Positions 33,298-42,099 are shown, numbered from the stretch's first letter. The stretch is 64,000 nt of DNA from Aquipseudomonas alcaligenes NBRC 14159 (GCF_000467105.1 NZ_BATI01000005.1:62001-126000), one strand, 5' to 3'. Numbers and translations: made by a program. Notes: generated by a model from the letters alone, not told the origin.

Positions 33298-35305
33298 GGG
33301 GGTCTCCTTGGCGGTCGCACCAGTGGCGCCAGCTATGGGTCAGTTGCAACAATGCCGCCTCGGCCAGGCGTAGTTCGATGGCCGCAGGCTGATCACGCAG
33401 GGCCCGCACCAGGGCCTCGACCGGCGGTTGCAGCTGCTCGCCGCCACCCGCCACCGGGCCCTGGCGCAGCAGATCCTGCACCTGCTCGAAGAAGCGCTGC
33501 TCGGCCTGGCGCGGTGCACTCTGCGCCGCCGCCAGGCAGGCCCGCAGGTGCAGCAGTTCATCGCCCAGATCGAGGCCGTCGATACCGTCGTCCCAGCGGC
33601 TGCGGCCACCCTGCGGCAGCTGCGGATAATGGCGCGCCAGCTGCAGCAGGCGGTCGGCCATGCGCCCGCCGAACCAGTTCTCCGCCCCCTCGAGGCTGCG
33701 CGAACACAGGCGCGCCAGGTCGTCGAGGGTCGCCCGCAGCAGGCGCCGGCCATGCCACAGTGGATTGCGCAGCACGATCAGGCGCAGCGCCAGCACCGCG
33801 CAACCGACGCCGATCAGCATGGCCAGGGCCTCGTTGAGGAAGAAGGCGACGTCGTAGACCATGTCATTGCGCGGCGCACAGAGCACGATGAAGTGCAGGC
33901 AGAACGAGGTGGCAGCGCCCGCCAGCGCCGGTCGCGCCATCGCCAGCAGGCCGAACAGCAGCGGCACACCCAGCGCCAGGCAGAGCAGCGGAAAACCATT
34001 CCATTGCGGCAGCAGCAACTGGCCGACCACGAAGGCCACCGGCAGGGCGTAGAAGATGCCGCGCAGAAAGGCCATGCCGATCAGGTCGGCGTTCTCGCGG
34101 CTGGCAAACAGGCTGCACACCACCGACGCCAGCAGCAGCGCGCCGCTGGCGGCCGGCCAGCCGGTGGCCAGCCAGAAAGCCGACAGCACCAACAGCGTCA
34201 GGCAGCTGCGCAGGCCGTAGACGGCCGCCGTCTGCAGGTCGCGGTGCCAGGACAGCGGCGGCGGCGCGTCCTGCGGTGCCTCGCCACGCTGGATCGACGC
34301 CAGCGCCACCTGCGCGTAGCCCAACTGGCGCACCACCAGGGCCAGCCGCCCCAGGCAGTACTGCCGCGCCAGAGCCTGTTCGGGCGCCTGCGACTGTTCC
34401 AGCAGACGCCGGTAGAGCGCCTCCTGGCGCGCCCCGTCCGGCTCGGCCAGCAGCGCCTGCACCTCGTCCAGCCAGGGTCCCAGCGCGTGCATGTCGGCTT
34501 CGTCCAGTTGCTGCCACTGCCGTGCCACGCCACGAGCCAGGCGCAGCAGGCCAAGCAGCTCGCGGGTCAGCACTCGCAGGCCACGGGCGCGCTGACGGCC
34601 GAGCTGGCCCTCGAACCAGGCGTGCTCGCGCTGGGCATCCACCGCGACGATGCGCCCGAGCGTCTCCAGCAGCCCCTGGCGCCCCGCCGCCCGCCCCTGC
34701 AGCGCGGCGGAGGCCGCCTGCACCCCGCCCTGCCAGGCGGCGCGTGCCTGCTGCACCACCACCTGCTCGACCCGCTGCGGCCAGAGCACGGCGCTGACCG
34801 CCATGGAGCAGAGGATGCCGAGGCAGATCTCGGTGCATCGCGCCACCGCCTCGTCGAACACCAGCAGCGGTTTGCCGATGATCGGCAGGCAGATGATCGC
34901 CACCGTGTAGCCCGCCAGCACGAAGGCGTAGGCCCAGGCGCTGCGCAACAGGGTCGAGGCAGCCGTGCACAGACCCAGCCACAGCGCCATCACCAGCAGG
35001 AAAAGCCAGGGCGCCTGCGCGAACAGGCCCATGAACAGTACCGACAGCGCCGTACCGACCAGCGTCCCGAGCAGCCGCGCCAACCCCTTCTGCACCACCA
35101 TGCCCGCCAGCGGCTGGGCCACGATGAAGGCTGTCATCAGCGCCCATTGCGGCTGGTCGAGGTCGAAGCGGAAGGCGCACCACAGCGCCAGGCCACCGCT
35201 GAGCAGGGTCTTGCCGGCGAACTGCAGCGCCGCAAGGCTGGGGGTCAGGAAGGCCGACAGGGAATCACGCACGGGTCTGCTACCGATGGAGGCATTGGCA
35301 ATCAA
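33284..35305 (-). CDS. FUSC family inner-membrane efflux pump
   Basis: This protein has up to 673 residues. A TTG at 35305 gives the full length; a GTG at 35272 gives 662. Neither has a strong ribosome site. It has two blocks of membrane helices at about 20-175 and 365-520, separated and followed by soluble domains of about 190 and 150 residues, which is the FUSC layout. The first block holds LSGGLALWCAFRFDLDQPQW and TAFIVAQPLAGMVVQKGLARL. Related pumps export aromatic carboxylic acids (AaeB) or fusaric acid. It is the first gene of an operon with DUF1656 and HlyD. A TetR-type palindrome lies 38-50 bases upstream of its start, facing a divergent TetR gene. Confidence 0.88.
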   Translation of the reverse strand: MIANASIGSRPVRDSLSAFLTPSLAALQFAGKTLLSGGLALWCAFRFDLDQPQWALMTAFIVAQPLAGMVVQKGLARLLGTLVGTALSVLFMGLFAQAPWLFLLVMALWLGLCTAASTLLRSAWAYAFVLAGYTVAIICLPIIGKPLLVFDEAVARCTEICLGILCSMAVSAVLWPQRVEQVVVQQARAAWQGGVQAASAALQGRAAGRQGLLETLGRIVAVDAQREHAWFEGQLGRQRARGLRVLTRELLGLLRLARGVARQWQQLDEADMHALGPWLDEVQALLAEPDGARQEALYRRLLEQSQAPEQALARQYCLGRLALVVRQLGYAQVALASIQRGEAPQDAPPPLSWHRDLQTAAVYGLRSCLTLLVLSAFWLATGWPAASGALLLASVVCSLFASRENADLIGMAFLRGIFYALPVAFVVGQLLLPQWNGFPLLCLALGVPLLFGLLAMARPALAGAATSFCLHFIVLCAPRNDMVYDVAFFLNEALAMLIGVGCAVLALRLIVLRNPLWHGRRLLRATLDDLARLCSRSLEGAENWFGGRMADRLLQLARHYPQLPQGGRSRWDDGIDGLDLGDELLHLRACLAAAQSAPRQAEQRFFEQVQDLLRQGPVAGGGEQLQPPVEALVRALRDQPAAIELRLAEAALLQLTHSWRHWCDRQGDPHGIA

Positions 35306-35342
35306 GGTAGCCGCCCACGCCCCGAGCAGCTAAACCATCAGA

Positions 35343-35355
35343 GCTAATTATTAGC
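35343..35355. promoter_or_regulatory. Putative TetR operator, FUSC side
   Basis: GCTAAT-T-ATTAGC is a perfect 13-base palindrome with a TAATTATTA core, lying 38 bases upstream of the FUSC start. A further half-site, GCTAAC, follows at 35358. The same core recurs on the TetR side, so I infer both are sites for the TetR regulator. Confidence 0.65.
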
Positions 35356-35419
35356 CAGCTAACAGTATTCGTCCAGAGTATGGAAAGACGAACGGCGGTT
35401 GCCATAAATTAATTACACG

Positions 35420-35432
35420 CTTAATTATTAAC
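35420..35432. promoter_or_regulatory. Putative TetR operator, tetR side
   Basis: CTTAATTATTAAC contains the perfect palindrome TTAAT-T-ATTAA with the same TAATTATTA core as the site at 35343. It ends two bases before the TetR start codon, and a TTAATTA half-site lies at 35408. No ribosome site separates it from the ATG, so the message may have a very short leader. Confidence 0.65.
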
Positions 35433-35434
35433 CC

Positions 35435-36079
35435 ATGAACAAACCCGCCAAGACTCCACGCGCCCCCGGGCGCCCGACTGCCGCTGCCACGGTGCAGCGC
35501 GAGCAGCTGCTCAGCATCGCCACAGACCTGTTCGCCCAGCAGGGCATCCAGGCCACCCGCCTGCGCGCCATCGCCGAGCGCGCCGGGGTGACCCCGGCCT
35601 TGCTCAACTATTACTTCGGCAGCAAGGAGCGGCTGGTCGAGGCCATGGTCGAGGAGCGTTTCCTGCCCCTGGTCGCGCGCGCGGCCGCACAGCTGCAGCA
35701 GGCCGGCGACGATCCGCTCGCGCTGGTCGAAGCCTTTATCCGCGACATGGTGCGCAACGTCACCGAGCAGCCGTGGCTGTCCCAACTCTGGGTACGCGAA
35801 ATCCTCTGCGAGGGCGGCGTGCTGCGCGAGCGCCTGATGCACCGCGTCGCGCCCATGGTGCCGTTGCTGCTGGCGCAGAAGTTCGCCGCCGCCCAGGCCC
35901 GAGGCGCCCTCAACCCCGGACTCGACCCGCGCCTGCTGGTGGTCTCGCTGATCGGCCTGACCCTGCTGCCCTACGCCGCCGCGCCGATCTGGCGTGGCGT
36001 GTTCGCCAACCCGGAGATCGGCGACGACGCGCTGATCACCCACACCCTGGCCCTGCTCAAGGGCGGGATGGAGCCCTGA
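35435..36079 (+). CDS. TetR/AcrR-family transcriptional regulator
   Basis: This 214-residue protein has an N-terminal arm rich in Pro/Ala/Arg, then the TetR helix-turn-helix: LLSIATDLFAQQGIQATRLR and AIAERAGVTPALLNYYFGSK (about residues 25-65), the second containing the usual YYFGSKE. The C-terminal ligand domain has nine or so helices. It is divergent from the FUSC operon and is the first gene of an operon with HlyD, ABC ATPase and ABC permease genes. The layout recalls the E. coli cecR (ybiH)-ybhGFSR locus, in which a TetR protein controls an ABC exporter. It probably represses both efflux operons. The ligand is unknown. Confidence 0.88.
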   Translation: MNKPAKTPRAPGRPTAAATVQREQLLSIATDLFAQQGIQATRLRAIAERAGVTPALLNYYFGSKERLVEAMVEERFLPLVARAAAQLQQAGDDPLALVEAFIRDMVRNVTEQPWLSQLWVREILCEGGVLRERLMHRVAPMVPLLLAQKFAAAQARGALNPGLDPRLLVVSLIGLTLLPYAAAPIWRGVFANPEIGDDALITHTLALLKGGMEP

Positions 36080-36080
36080 G

Positions 36081-37037
36081 ATGCGCCGCCTGTTGCTGTC
36101 CGCCCTGATGCTCGGCGCCCTGACGGGTTGCACTGATGCCGACAAGCCGCTGCTCGGCACCCTGGAATGGGACCGTGTCAGCCTGCCCGCCGAAGCCTCT
36201 GAGGTCCTGCTGCGGATCGCCGTGGCCGAAGGCGAGCGGGTCGAGGCCGGCCAGCTGCTGCTGGAGCTCGATCCGCGTCGCCAGGACGCACGCATCGCCC
36301 AGGCCCGCGCGGAGGTGGAACAGGCCGCCGCGCACCTGGCCGAGCTGAGCAATGGCGCGCGCAGCGAAACCATCGACGCGGCGCGTGCCGACCTGGCGCG
36401 CAACCGTGCCGAGCTGACCGATGCTGAGCGCAGCTTCAGCCGCATCGCCGAGCTGTACCAGCGTAAGCAGGTGGCCATCGCCGAACTGGACCGCGCCCGC
36501 GCCGCCCGCGATCAGGCCAGCGCCGCCACCCGCAGCGCCGAGGCGCAGCTGCGCGAGCTGACCAACGGCACCCGCCCGGAGCAGCTGGAACAGGCCGCCG
36601 CCGCCCTGGAGGCCGCCCGCGGCAACCTGGCCCAGCTGCAAGTCGGCCGCGAGCACCTCAGCCTGCGCGCGCCCCGCTCCGGACTGGTCGACGCCCTGCC
36701 CTTCAAGGTCGGCGACCAACCGCCGGCCGGTGCCGAGCTGGTCAGCCTGCTGGTCGGTGAGCAGCCCTATGCACGGGTGTTTATCCCGGCCAGCATCAGG
36801 GCGCAGGTCAGCGTCGGCGACCTCATGCGCGTGTTCGTCGAAGGCGTCGAGCAGCCGTTCCAGGCCCGCGTGCGCAGCATCCGCAGCGAGGCCGCCTTCA
36901 CCCCCTACTACGCGCTGACCGGCGATGACGCCAGCCGCCTGATGTACCGCGCCGAGCTGGTACTGCAGGGCGAAGCCGCACGCCAGCTGCCGGCCGGCCT
37001 GCCCCTGCGTGCGGAGCGCGGCGATGCACGACCCTGA
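36081..37037 (+). CDS. HlyD/YbhG-like lipoprotein adaptor
   Basis: This 318-residue protein begins with a lipoprotein signal peptide (RRLLLSALMLGALTGC, lipobox LTGC at 14-17). A lipoyl half-domain follows (SEVLLRIAVAEGERVEAGQL), then a long coiled-coil of about 130 residues with two near-repeats, LSNGARSETIDAARADL and LTNGTRPEQLEQAAAAL, and a second lipoyl half (APRSGLVDALPFKVGDQPP). That is the adaptor layout of YbhG-type ABC exporters. It begins one base after the TetR stop and overlaps the ATPase gene by 14 bases. It acts in the periplasm, linking the ABC-2 exporter to an outer-membrane channel. Confidence 0.88.
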   Translation: MRRLLLSALMLGALTGCTDADKPLLGTLEWDRVSLPAEASEVLLRIAVAEGERVEAGQLLLELDPRRQDARIAQARAEVEQAAAHLAELSNGARSETIDAARADLARNRAELTDAERSFSRIAELYQRKQVAIAELDRARAARDQASAATRSAEAQLRELTNGTRPEQLEQAAAALEAARGNLAQLQVGREHLSLRAPRSGLVDALPFKVGDQPPAGAELVSLLVGEQPYARVFIPASIRAQVSVGDLMRVFVEGVEQPFQARVRSIRSEAAFTPYYALTGDDASRLMYRAELVLQGEAARQLPAGLPLRAERGDARP

Positions 37038-37962
37038 CCTGGTGATCCGCGCCCGCGGCCTGAGCAAGCGCTTCGGCCAGCTCAACGCGGTGGACGGCCT
37101 CGACCTGTCGGTGGCGCGCGCCGAAGTGTTCGGCTTCCTCGGCCCCAACGGCTGCGGCAAGTCCACCACCATCCGCATGCTCTGCGGCCTGCTGCTGCCC
37201 AGCGCGGGCGAGGTGGAAGTGCTCGGCTACCAGATCCCGCGTGATGCCGAAGCGCTGAAGCGGCGCATCGGCTACATGACGCAGAAGTTCTCGCTGTACG
37301 AAGACCTCACGGTGCAGGAAAACCTGGAGTTCCTCGCCGCCGTGCAGGGCATCGGCCGGCGCGGCACGCGCCAGCGCATCGACGAACTGCTGGAGCGCTA
37401 CTGGCTCGCCGACCGTCGCACGCAGATGGCCGGCACCCTCAGCGGTGGGCAGAAGCAGCGCCTGGCCCTGGCCGGCGCGGTGTTGCACAAGCCTGACCTG
37501 CTGCTGCTCGACGAGCCGACCAGCGCCGTCGACCCGCAGTCGCGCCGCGAATTCTGGGATTCGCTGTTCGAGCTGGCCGAGCAGGGCACCACCCTGCTGG
37601 TGTCCACCCACTATATGGACGAGGCCGAGCGCTGTACCCGCCTGGGGATTCTCGACGCCGGTCGCCTGGTGGCCGATGGCAGCCCGCGCGAACTGATGGA
37701 CGCCCTGCCCGGCCACCCGCTGCTGGTCGACTACGCCCAGCCGCGCGAAGCCCAGCGCGCCCTGCAGGGGCACCCCGAGGTGCTGGCGATGGCGCAGATC
37801 GGCGCCACCCTGCGCGTACTCTGCGCCGCCAACGGTGCCCGTGACGACATCGCCGCCAGCCTGCGCCGCGCCGGCATCGACGCGCAGCTGCGCGACGGCG
37901 AGGCCAACCTGGAAGACGTGTTCGTCGCCGTCACCCGCAAGCCGCTGCAGGCGCGGACATGA
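37024..37962 (+). CDS. ABC exporter ATP-binding protein (YbhF-like)
   Basis: This 312-residue single-domain ATPase starts at the ATG at 37024. It has Walker [11 protein letters not shown] near residues 40-49, the Q-loop region ([16 protein letters not shown]), signature [15 protein letters not shown], Walker [14 protein letters not shown] and switch His in [10 protein letters not shown] roughly 80-residue C-terminal extension follows. YbhF of E. coli carries two ATPase domains; here there is one, so the exporter presumably uses a homodimer. It overlaps the HlyD gene upstream and the permease gene downstream by 14 and 4 bases, so all are translated together. Confidence 0.92.
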   Translation: MHDPDLVIRARGLSKRFGQLNAVDGLDLSVARAEVFGFLGPNGCGKSTTIRMLCGLLLPSAGEVEVLGYQIPRDAEALKRRIGYMTQKFSLYEDLTVQENLEFLAAVQGIGRRGTRQRIDELLERYWLADRRTQMAGTLSGGQKQRLALAGAVLHKPDLLLLDEPTSAVDPQSRREFWDSLFELAEQGTTLLVSTHYMDEAERCTRLGILDAGRLVADGSPRELMDALPGHPLLVDYAQPREAQRALQGHPEVLAMAQIGATLRVLCAANGARDDIAASLRRAGIDAQLRDGEANLEDVFVAVTRKPLQART

Positions 37963-39038
37963 ACCTGCGTCGCCTCGGCGCCATCGTGCTCAAGGAACTG
38001 CGCCAGCTGCGCCGCGACAAGCTGACCTTCGCCATGATCGCCGGCATTCCGCTGCTGGAGCTGGTGCTGTTCGGCTACGCCATCAACATGGACGTGCGCG
38101 GCATCGAGGCCGCCGTGCTGGACCAGGCGAACACCGCGCAATCGCGCGAGGCGGTGGCGGAAATCGTTTCCAGCCAGGTGATCGACATCCAGTACCACCT
38201 GCACGACCCGCAGCAGATCGATCAGTTGCTGCGCCAGGGCAAGATCAGCGCCGCCCTGGTGGTGCCGCGCGACTTCGAGGCGCGCCTGCAGCGCCAGGAC
38301 CGCCCGCCGCTGCAGCTGGTGGTGGATGGCTCCGACCAGAGCGTGCAGGCCTCGGCGCGCCAGCTGGCCGCCTACCCGCTGCCCGGCTGGGAAAGTCGCC
38401 AGGGCGTGGAGGTGGTGAACTTCTACAACCCGGAACGCCTGGCGCCGCTGAACACCGTGCCCGGCCTGCTCGGGGTGATTCTGACCATGACCATGGTGCT
38501 GTTCACCGCCGTGGCGCTGGTGCGCGAGCGCGAGCACGGCAACCTGGAACTGCTGATCGCCACGCCGGTGTCGCCCTGGGAGCTGACCATCGGCAAGGTG
38601 CTGCCCTTCATCGGCATAGGCCTGATCCAGGTGACGGTGATCCTGGTGGTCGGCCACTGGCTGTTCGGCGTGCCAGTGCGTGGCGCGATCCTTGACCTGT
38701 ACGGCGCGTCGCTGCTGTTCATCGTCGCCAGCCTGGCCCTCGGCGTGTGGCTGTCGACCCTGGCCAGCACGCAGTTCCAGGCCATGCAGATGGCCTTCTT
38801 CACTTTCCTGCCGCAGATCCTGCTGTCCGGCTTCATGTTCCCCTTCGCCGGCATGCCCCGCGCGGCGCAGTGGATCGCCGAGTTCATGCCGCTGACCCAC
38901 TACCTGCGCCTGTCGCGCGGGATCATGCTGCGTGGCGCCGGTGTCGAGGAACTGTGGCGGGAGATCCTGATCCTAGGAGTGTTCTGCATCGTGCTGCTGG
39001 GCCTGGCCGTGATGCGCATCCACAAGCGCCTGGACTAG
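37959..39038 (+). CDS. ABC-2 type permease (YbhR/YbhS-like)
   Basis: This 359-residue protein has the exporter layout: an N-terminal cytoplasmic stretch with ALRQLRRDKL, one membrane helix at about 22-40, a large periplasmic domain of about 130 residues, then five helices in the C-terminal half (about 170-355). The conserved AREREHGNLELLIATPVSPWEL-type region (the cytoplasmic ABC-2 coupling segment, here REREHGNLELL) is present near residue 190. E. coli has two permease genes, ybhS and ybhR, at this place; only one is here, so it probably forms a homodimer. It is the last gene of the TetR operon. Confidence 0.88.
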   Translation: MNLRRLGAIVLKELRQLRRDKLTFAMIAGIPLLELVLFGYAINMDVRGIEAAVLDQANTAQSREAVAEIVSSQVIDIQYHLHDPQQIDQLLRQGKISAALVVPRDFEARLQRQDRPPLQLVVDGSDQSVQASARQLAAYPLPGWESRQGVEVVNFYNPERLAPLNTVPGLLGVILTMTMVLFTAVALVREREHGNLELLIATPVSPWELTIGKVLPFIGIGLIQVTVILVVGHWLFGVPVRGAILDLYGASLLFIVASLALGVWLSTLASTQFQAMQMAFFTFLPQILLSGFMFPFAGMPRAAQWIAEFMPLTHYLRLSRGIMLRGAGVEELWREILILGVFCIVLLGLAVMRIHKRLD

Positions 39039-39068
39039 GCTGACGCAGCAACGCCCCCGGAGGCTGCC

Positions 39069-39953
39069 ATGCGACGACCGCTGCGTCTGCTCACCCTGCT
39101 GGCCTGTCTGGCGCTGCTCGGCGCCTGCAGCCGTTTCGACCTGGCCTACCGCAACCTCGACTGGCTGCTGGCCTGGCGCATCGAACGCTACCTCGACCTG
39201 AATGCCGAGCAGAAGGCCTGGCTCGAACCGCGCCTGGACCAGCACCTGACCTGGCACTGCAGCACACAGCTGCCACAGCTGACCCACTGGCTGGACCAGG
39301 ACCGCGCCACCCTCGCCGCCGGCGAATTGGACGCGCCCCAGCTGCGCGCCCGCCTGGGCGAACTGCGCGCTGCGCTCGAACAGATTCCCGGCGAGGTCAG
39401 CCCGACCGTCGCCGGCCTGCTGCAGCAGCTCAGCCCGCTGCAGGTGCAGCAGTTGCGCGAACAGATGGCCAAGGAAAATGCCGAGCTGCGCCGCGAATTC
39501 GTCGCCCCACCGCTGGAGCAGCAGATCGCGCTACGCGCGCAGAACACGGAAAAGCGCCTGCAGCCCTGGTTTGGCGAGCTCAACGCAGCGCAACAGGCCC
39601 TGGTGCGCCACTGGGCCGAGCAGCGCGGCGAGCAGAACCGCCTGTGGCTGGACAGCCGCGAGCGCTGGCAGGCAGCGTTGCTGCAGGAGCTGGAAGGCCG
39701 CCGCAGTGCCGACTTCGCCGCGCGCATCGAGCGTCTGCTGCGCGAACGGCAGAGCTACTGGAGTGATGCCTACCGGCAGTCGTTCGAGCAGAGCGAAAGC
39801 GACCTGGCCGAGCTGCTCGGCCAGCTGATTGCCAGCGCCGACAACACTCAGCGCCAGCGTCTGTATGACCGTCTCGGCGCCCTGCGTGAGGACATCGCCG
39901 GGCTGGAGTGCGTCACGCCGGCAGCGGCGGCAGTCGCCAGTCGATCGGAGTAA
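39069..39953 (+). CDS. DUF6279 family lipoprotein
   Basis: This 294-residue protein has a lipoprotein signal peptide ([14 protein letters not shown], lipobox LGAC at about 17-20), so it is lipid-anchored in the envelope. The mature part is rich in Arg, Gln, Glu, Leu and Ala and is almost all predicted alpha helix, with [20 protein letters not shown] at the start and [13 protein letters not shown] after. It fits DUF6279, a family of unknown function in pseudomonads. It overlaps the end of ung on the opposite strand by 41 bases. The long helices suggest a periplasmic scaffold or chaperone-like role, which is only a guess. Confidence 0.75.
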   Translation: MRRPLRLLTLLACLALLGACSRFDLAYRNLDWLLAWRIERYLDLNAEQKAWLEPRLDQHLTWHCSTQLPQLTHWLDQDRATLAAGELDAPQLRARLGELRAALEQIPGEVSPTVAGLLQQLSPLQVQQLREQMAKENAELRREFVAPPLEQQIALRAQNTEKRLQPWFGELNAAQQALVRHWAEQRGEQNRLWLDSRERWQAALLQELEGRRSADFAARIERLLRERQSYWSDAYRQSFEQSESDLAELLGQLIASADNTQRQRLYDRLGALREDIAGLECVTPAAAAVASRSE

Positions 39954-40611
39954 GGCCGCACTGCTTGAGGTACTGGTTGGTGCGGCTGAAGTGGCCGTTG
40001 CCAAGGAAGCCCCGGTAGGCCGACAGCGGCGAGGGATGCGCCGACTTCAGCACCAGATGGCGGGTGGTGTCGATCAGCTTCTGCTTGCTCTGCGCGTGCG
40101 AGCCCCAGAGCAGGAACACCAGGTTGCCGGGGCGCGCATTGACCACCTCGATCACCTTGTCGGTGAACGGCTGCCAGCCCTTGTCGGCGTGCGAGCCGGC
40201 GCTGGCCTGCTGCACGGTGAGTGAAGTGTTGAGCAGCAGCACGCCCTGCTCCGCCCAGCTCTGCAGATAGCCGTGCGCGGGGATGTCGATGTTCAGGTCG
40301 CGCTTGAGCTCCTTGAAGATGTTCACCAGCGAGGGCGGCGCCGGCACGCCCGGCTGTACCGAGAAGCACAGGCCATGGGCCTGGCCCGGACCGTGGTAGG
40401 GGTCCTGGCCGATGATCACCACCTTGACCTGGTCCAGCGGCGTGGAATTGAGCGCATTGAAGATCAGCGGCCCGGGCGGGTAGATCACCTTGCCGGCCGC
40501 CTTCTCGGTGCGCAGGAACTCGCTCAACACCTTCATGTAGGGCTTGTCGAACTCCTCGCGCAGGGCTTCTTTCCAGCCCGGTTCGAGTTTGATGCGGTCG
40601 TCGGCGCTCAT
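39913..40611 (-). CDS. ung: Uracil-DNA glycosylase
   Basis: This 232-residue protein, starting at the ATG at 40611, has the family-1 catalytic motif [17 protein letters not shown] with the catalytic Asp in GQDPYHG near residues 63-69, the [11 protein letters not shown] strand, and the DNA-intercalating [11 protein letters not shown] loop near residues 186-196. It removes uracil from DNA in base excision repair. A longer frame runs upstream of 40611 but lacks family-like sequence. The gene is convergent with the DUF6279 gene, overlapping by 41 bases, and divergent from a thioesterase gene. Confidence 0.96.
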   Translation of the reverse strand: MSADDRIKLEPGWKEALREEFDKPYMKVLSEFLRTEKAAGKVIYPPGPLIFNALNSTPLDQVKVVIIGQDPYHGPGQAHGLCFSVQPGVPAPPSLVNIFKELKRDLNIDIPAHGYLQSWAEQGVLLLNTSLTVQQASAGSHADKGWQPFTDKVIEVVNARPGNLVFLLWGSHAQSKQKLIDTTRHLVLKSAHPSPLSAYRGFLGNGHFSRTNQYLKQCGLTPIDWRLPPLPA

Positions 40612-40765
40612 GCGGCTTTCCTGCGGAAAAAACGAAAGCGGCACGCTAGGCAAGGCACCGGGGCAAGTCAAGGCTGATGCCGCGCCATCACGCCGCTGGA
40701 TGCGTGTGGCGGCGCCGCGCAAGCCGACCAAGACTACTGGCTCCCACTGCCGAGGAGCATGGATC

Positions 40766-41173
40766 ATGACAACCGGCATCAGCCGCGAACGCCTGGAGCA
40801 GGCACTGCAACACTCCACCTTCGCCCAGCTGCTGGGCGCCGAGCTGCTCGACTTCGAGCCCGGCCGCGTCAGCCTGCAGGTACGCAGCCGGCCCGACCTG
40901 TGCCAGCACCACGGCTACCTGCACGGCGCCGTGGTCGGCTTCATGGTCGACAGCGGCTGCGCCTGGGCGGCGGCCTCGCTGTGCGGCGACGTGGTCACCA
41001 GCGAGTACAAGCTCAACCTGCTGGCCCCCGCCATCGGCGAGCGCCTGCTGTGCCGCAGCGAAGTGCTCAAGGCTGGCCAGCGCCAGGCGGTGTGCCGGGC
41101 CGATGTGTTTGCGCTGAAGAATGGCCTGGAGAAGCTGGTCGCCACCGGGCTGGCGACCATTGCCCGGGTCTAG
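40766..41173 (+). CDS. PaaI-like thioesterase
   Basis: This 135-residue hot-dog protein starts at the ATG at 40766, with GAGGAG upstream. It carries [20 protein letters not shown], in which HGYLHG and the following Asp match the active-site loop of PaaI/YbgC-like thioesterases of the HGG group. [18 protein letters not shown] is the second half of the fold. It should hydrolyse an acyl- or aryl-CoA in the cytoplasm. It lies between ung, divergent, and a MarR gene whose end abuts it. The substrate is unknown. Confidence 0.85.
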   Translation: MTTGISRERLEQALQHSTFAQLLGAELLDFEPGRVSLQVRSRPDLCQHHGYLHGAVVGFMVDSGCAWAAASLCGDVVTSEYKLNLLAPAIGERLLCRSEVLKAGQRQAVCRADVFALKNGLEKLVATGLATIARV

Positions 41174-41174
41174 T

Positions 41175-41741
41175 TCAGGCGGTTTCCAGCGGCCGGTGCT
41201 CGCGGCAGATCAGCTCGGCCTCGTTCGGCGCCAGTGGCTCCTGGGTCAGGCCGCAGAACGGCCGGCCATCGCGTTGCTGATGGAAGCGGCAGATGCGACA
41301 CAGGCCGAAGCCCGGCACGTCCTGGCTGCGCTGGATCTGCAGTAGCAGGTCGGCGAAGGCCGCCTCCAGCACCTGAGCGCGCTCGCCCATCTGCTCCACG
41401 GCTGTGAGCAGAAACTCCGGCGGGTTGATCGCCGCCACCAGCGCCTGCGCCGCTGCACTCAGGCGCAGGTGCACGCTGCGCCGGTCGCGCGCGTCCGCCA
41501 CTTTCTCGATCAGGCCCCTGGCCTCCAGCGCCTTGAGCGACTGCGACACCGTGCCCTTGGTCAGCCCCAGGTACTCGGTCACCGCCAGCGGAGTGTCCGA
41601 GTAGCGGTTGCAGCGCGACAGGTAGATCAGCGCACTGACCTGAATCGGCTGCAGCTCCGCCAGCAGCGGGTGCTGGCGGTTCCAGATGCGCATCAGGCTG
41701 GTCAGGCGCTCGATCAGGTCGAAGAGAGTCGTGGCGGTCAT
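41175..41741 (-). CDS. MarR-family regulator with C-terminal cysteine cluster
   Basis: I start at the ATG at 41741. The 188-residue protein has a normal MarR winged helix in residues about 30-130: LTKGTVSQSLKALEARGLIE is the recognition region and DARDRRSVHLRLSAAA the wing. Residues 140-188 form an unusual tail with Cys148, Cys151, His154, Cys163, Cys179 and His182, the spacing of a zinc or Fe-S ligand set. This suggests a redox or metal switch. The gene is divergent from an operon encoding a CxxC thioredoxin-like protein, DUF2024 and Rof, and two AGTATCGA-type sites lie between them. Confidence 0.82.
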   Translation of the reverse strand: MTATTLFDLIERLTSLMRIWNRQHPLLAELQPIQVSALIYLSRCNRYSDTPLAVTEYLGLTKGTVSQSLKALEARGLIEKVADARDRRSVHLRLSAAAQALVAAINPPEFLLTAVEQMGERAQVLEAAFADLLLQIQRSQDVPGFGLCRICRFHQQRDGRPFCGLTQEPLAPNEAELICREHRPLETA

Positions 41742-41763
41742 ATCATCATTTTGATCGAAAATT

Positions 41764-41771
41764 AGTATCGA
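41764..41771. promoter_or_regulatory. AGTATCGA half-site near the MarR start
   Basis: The octamer AGTATCGA lies 23 bases upstream of the MarR start codon. The same octamer forms each arm of the full palindrome at 41818-41834, about 54 bases away. Confidence 0.5.
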
Positions 41772-41817
41772 GTAAAAACTATATAAGCAGAACGAGCGCC
41801 GGCGTAGCCTTCCAATC

Positions 41818-41834
41818 AGTATCGATTCGATACT
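41818..41834. promoter_or_regulatory. Putative operator for the cysteine-cluster MarR regulator
   Basis: AGTATCGA-T-TCGATACT is a perfect 17-base palindrome, ending 23 bases before the first codon of the thioredoxin-like gene. With the half-site at 41764 it occupies the only spacer between the regulator and the operon, so I infer it to be its binding site. Confidence 0.7.
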
Positions 41835-41857
41835 AAAACAACTCAAGGAGACTCGAA

Positions 41858-42088
41858 ATGACCCACGCACGTTTCTACCATGCCGGCTGCCCCGTCTGCG
41901 TCTCGGCCGAACAGACCCTGCTCGGCCTGCTTGCCCCACAGGTCAAGGTCGAGGTCGTTCACCTCGGCGACCAGCCGCAGCGGCTGAGCGAAGCCGAGCA
42001 GGCCGGCGTCAAGTCGGTGCCGGCGCTGGTGGTCGAAGGCCAGGTGCTGCACCTGAACTTCGGCGCCGCCCTCGACGACCTCAAGTAA
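41858..42088 (+). CDS. Small thioredoxin/glutaredoxin-like CxxC protein
   Basis: This 76-residue protein opens MTHARFYHAGCPVCVSAEQT, with a redox-type CPVC motif at residues 11-14 at the start of a helix. KSVPALVVEGQ follows, matching the cis-Pro strand of thioredoxin and glutaredoxin folds, and the chain ends after the last strand and helix. No signal peptide is present, so it is cytoplasmic. It starts 23 bases after the palindrome of the divergent MarR regulator and is followed after 11 bases by a DUF2024 gene. It may be a reductant or a thiol sensor for this operon. Confidence 0.8.
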   Translation: MTHARFYHAGCPVCVSAEQTLLGLLAPQVKVEVVHLGDQPQRLSEAEQAGVKSVPALVVEGQVLHLNFGAALDDLK

Positions 42089-42099
42089 GGAGCCCGGCG

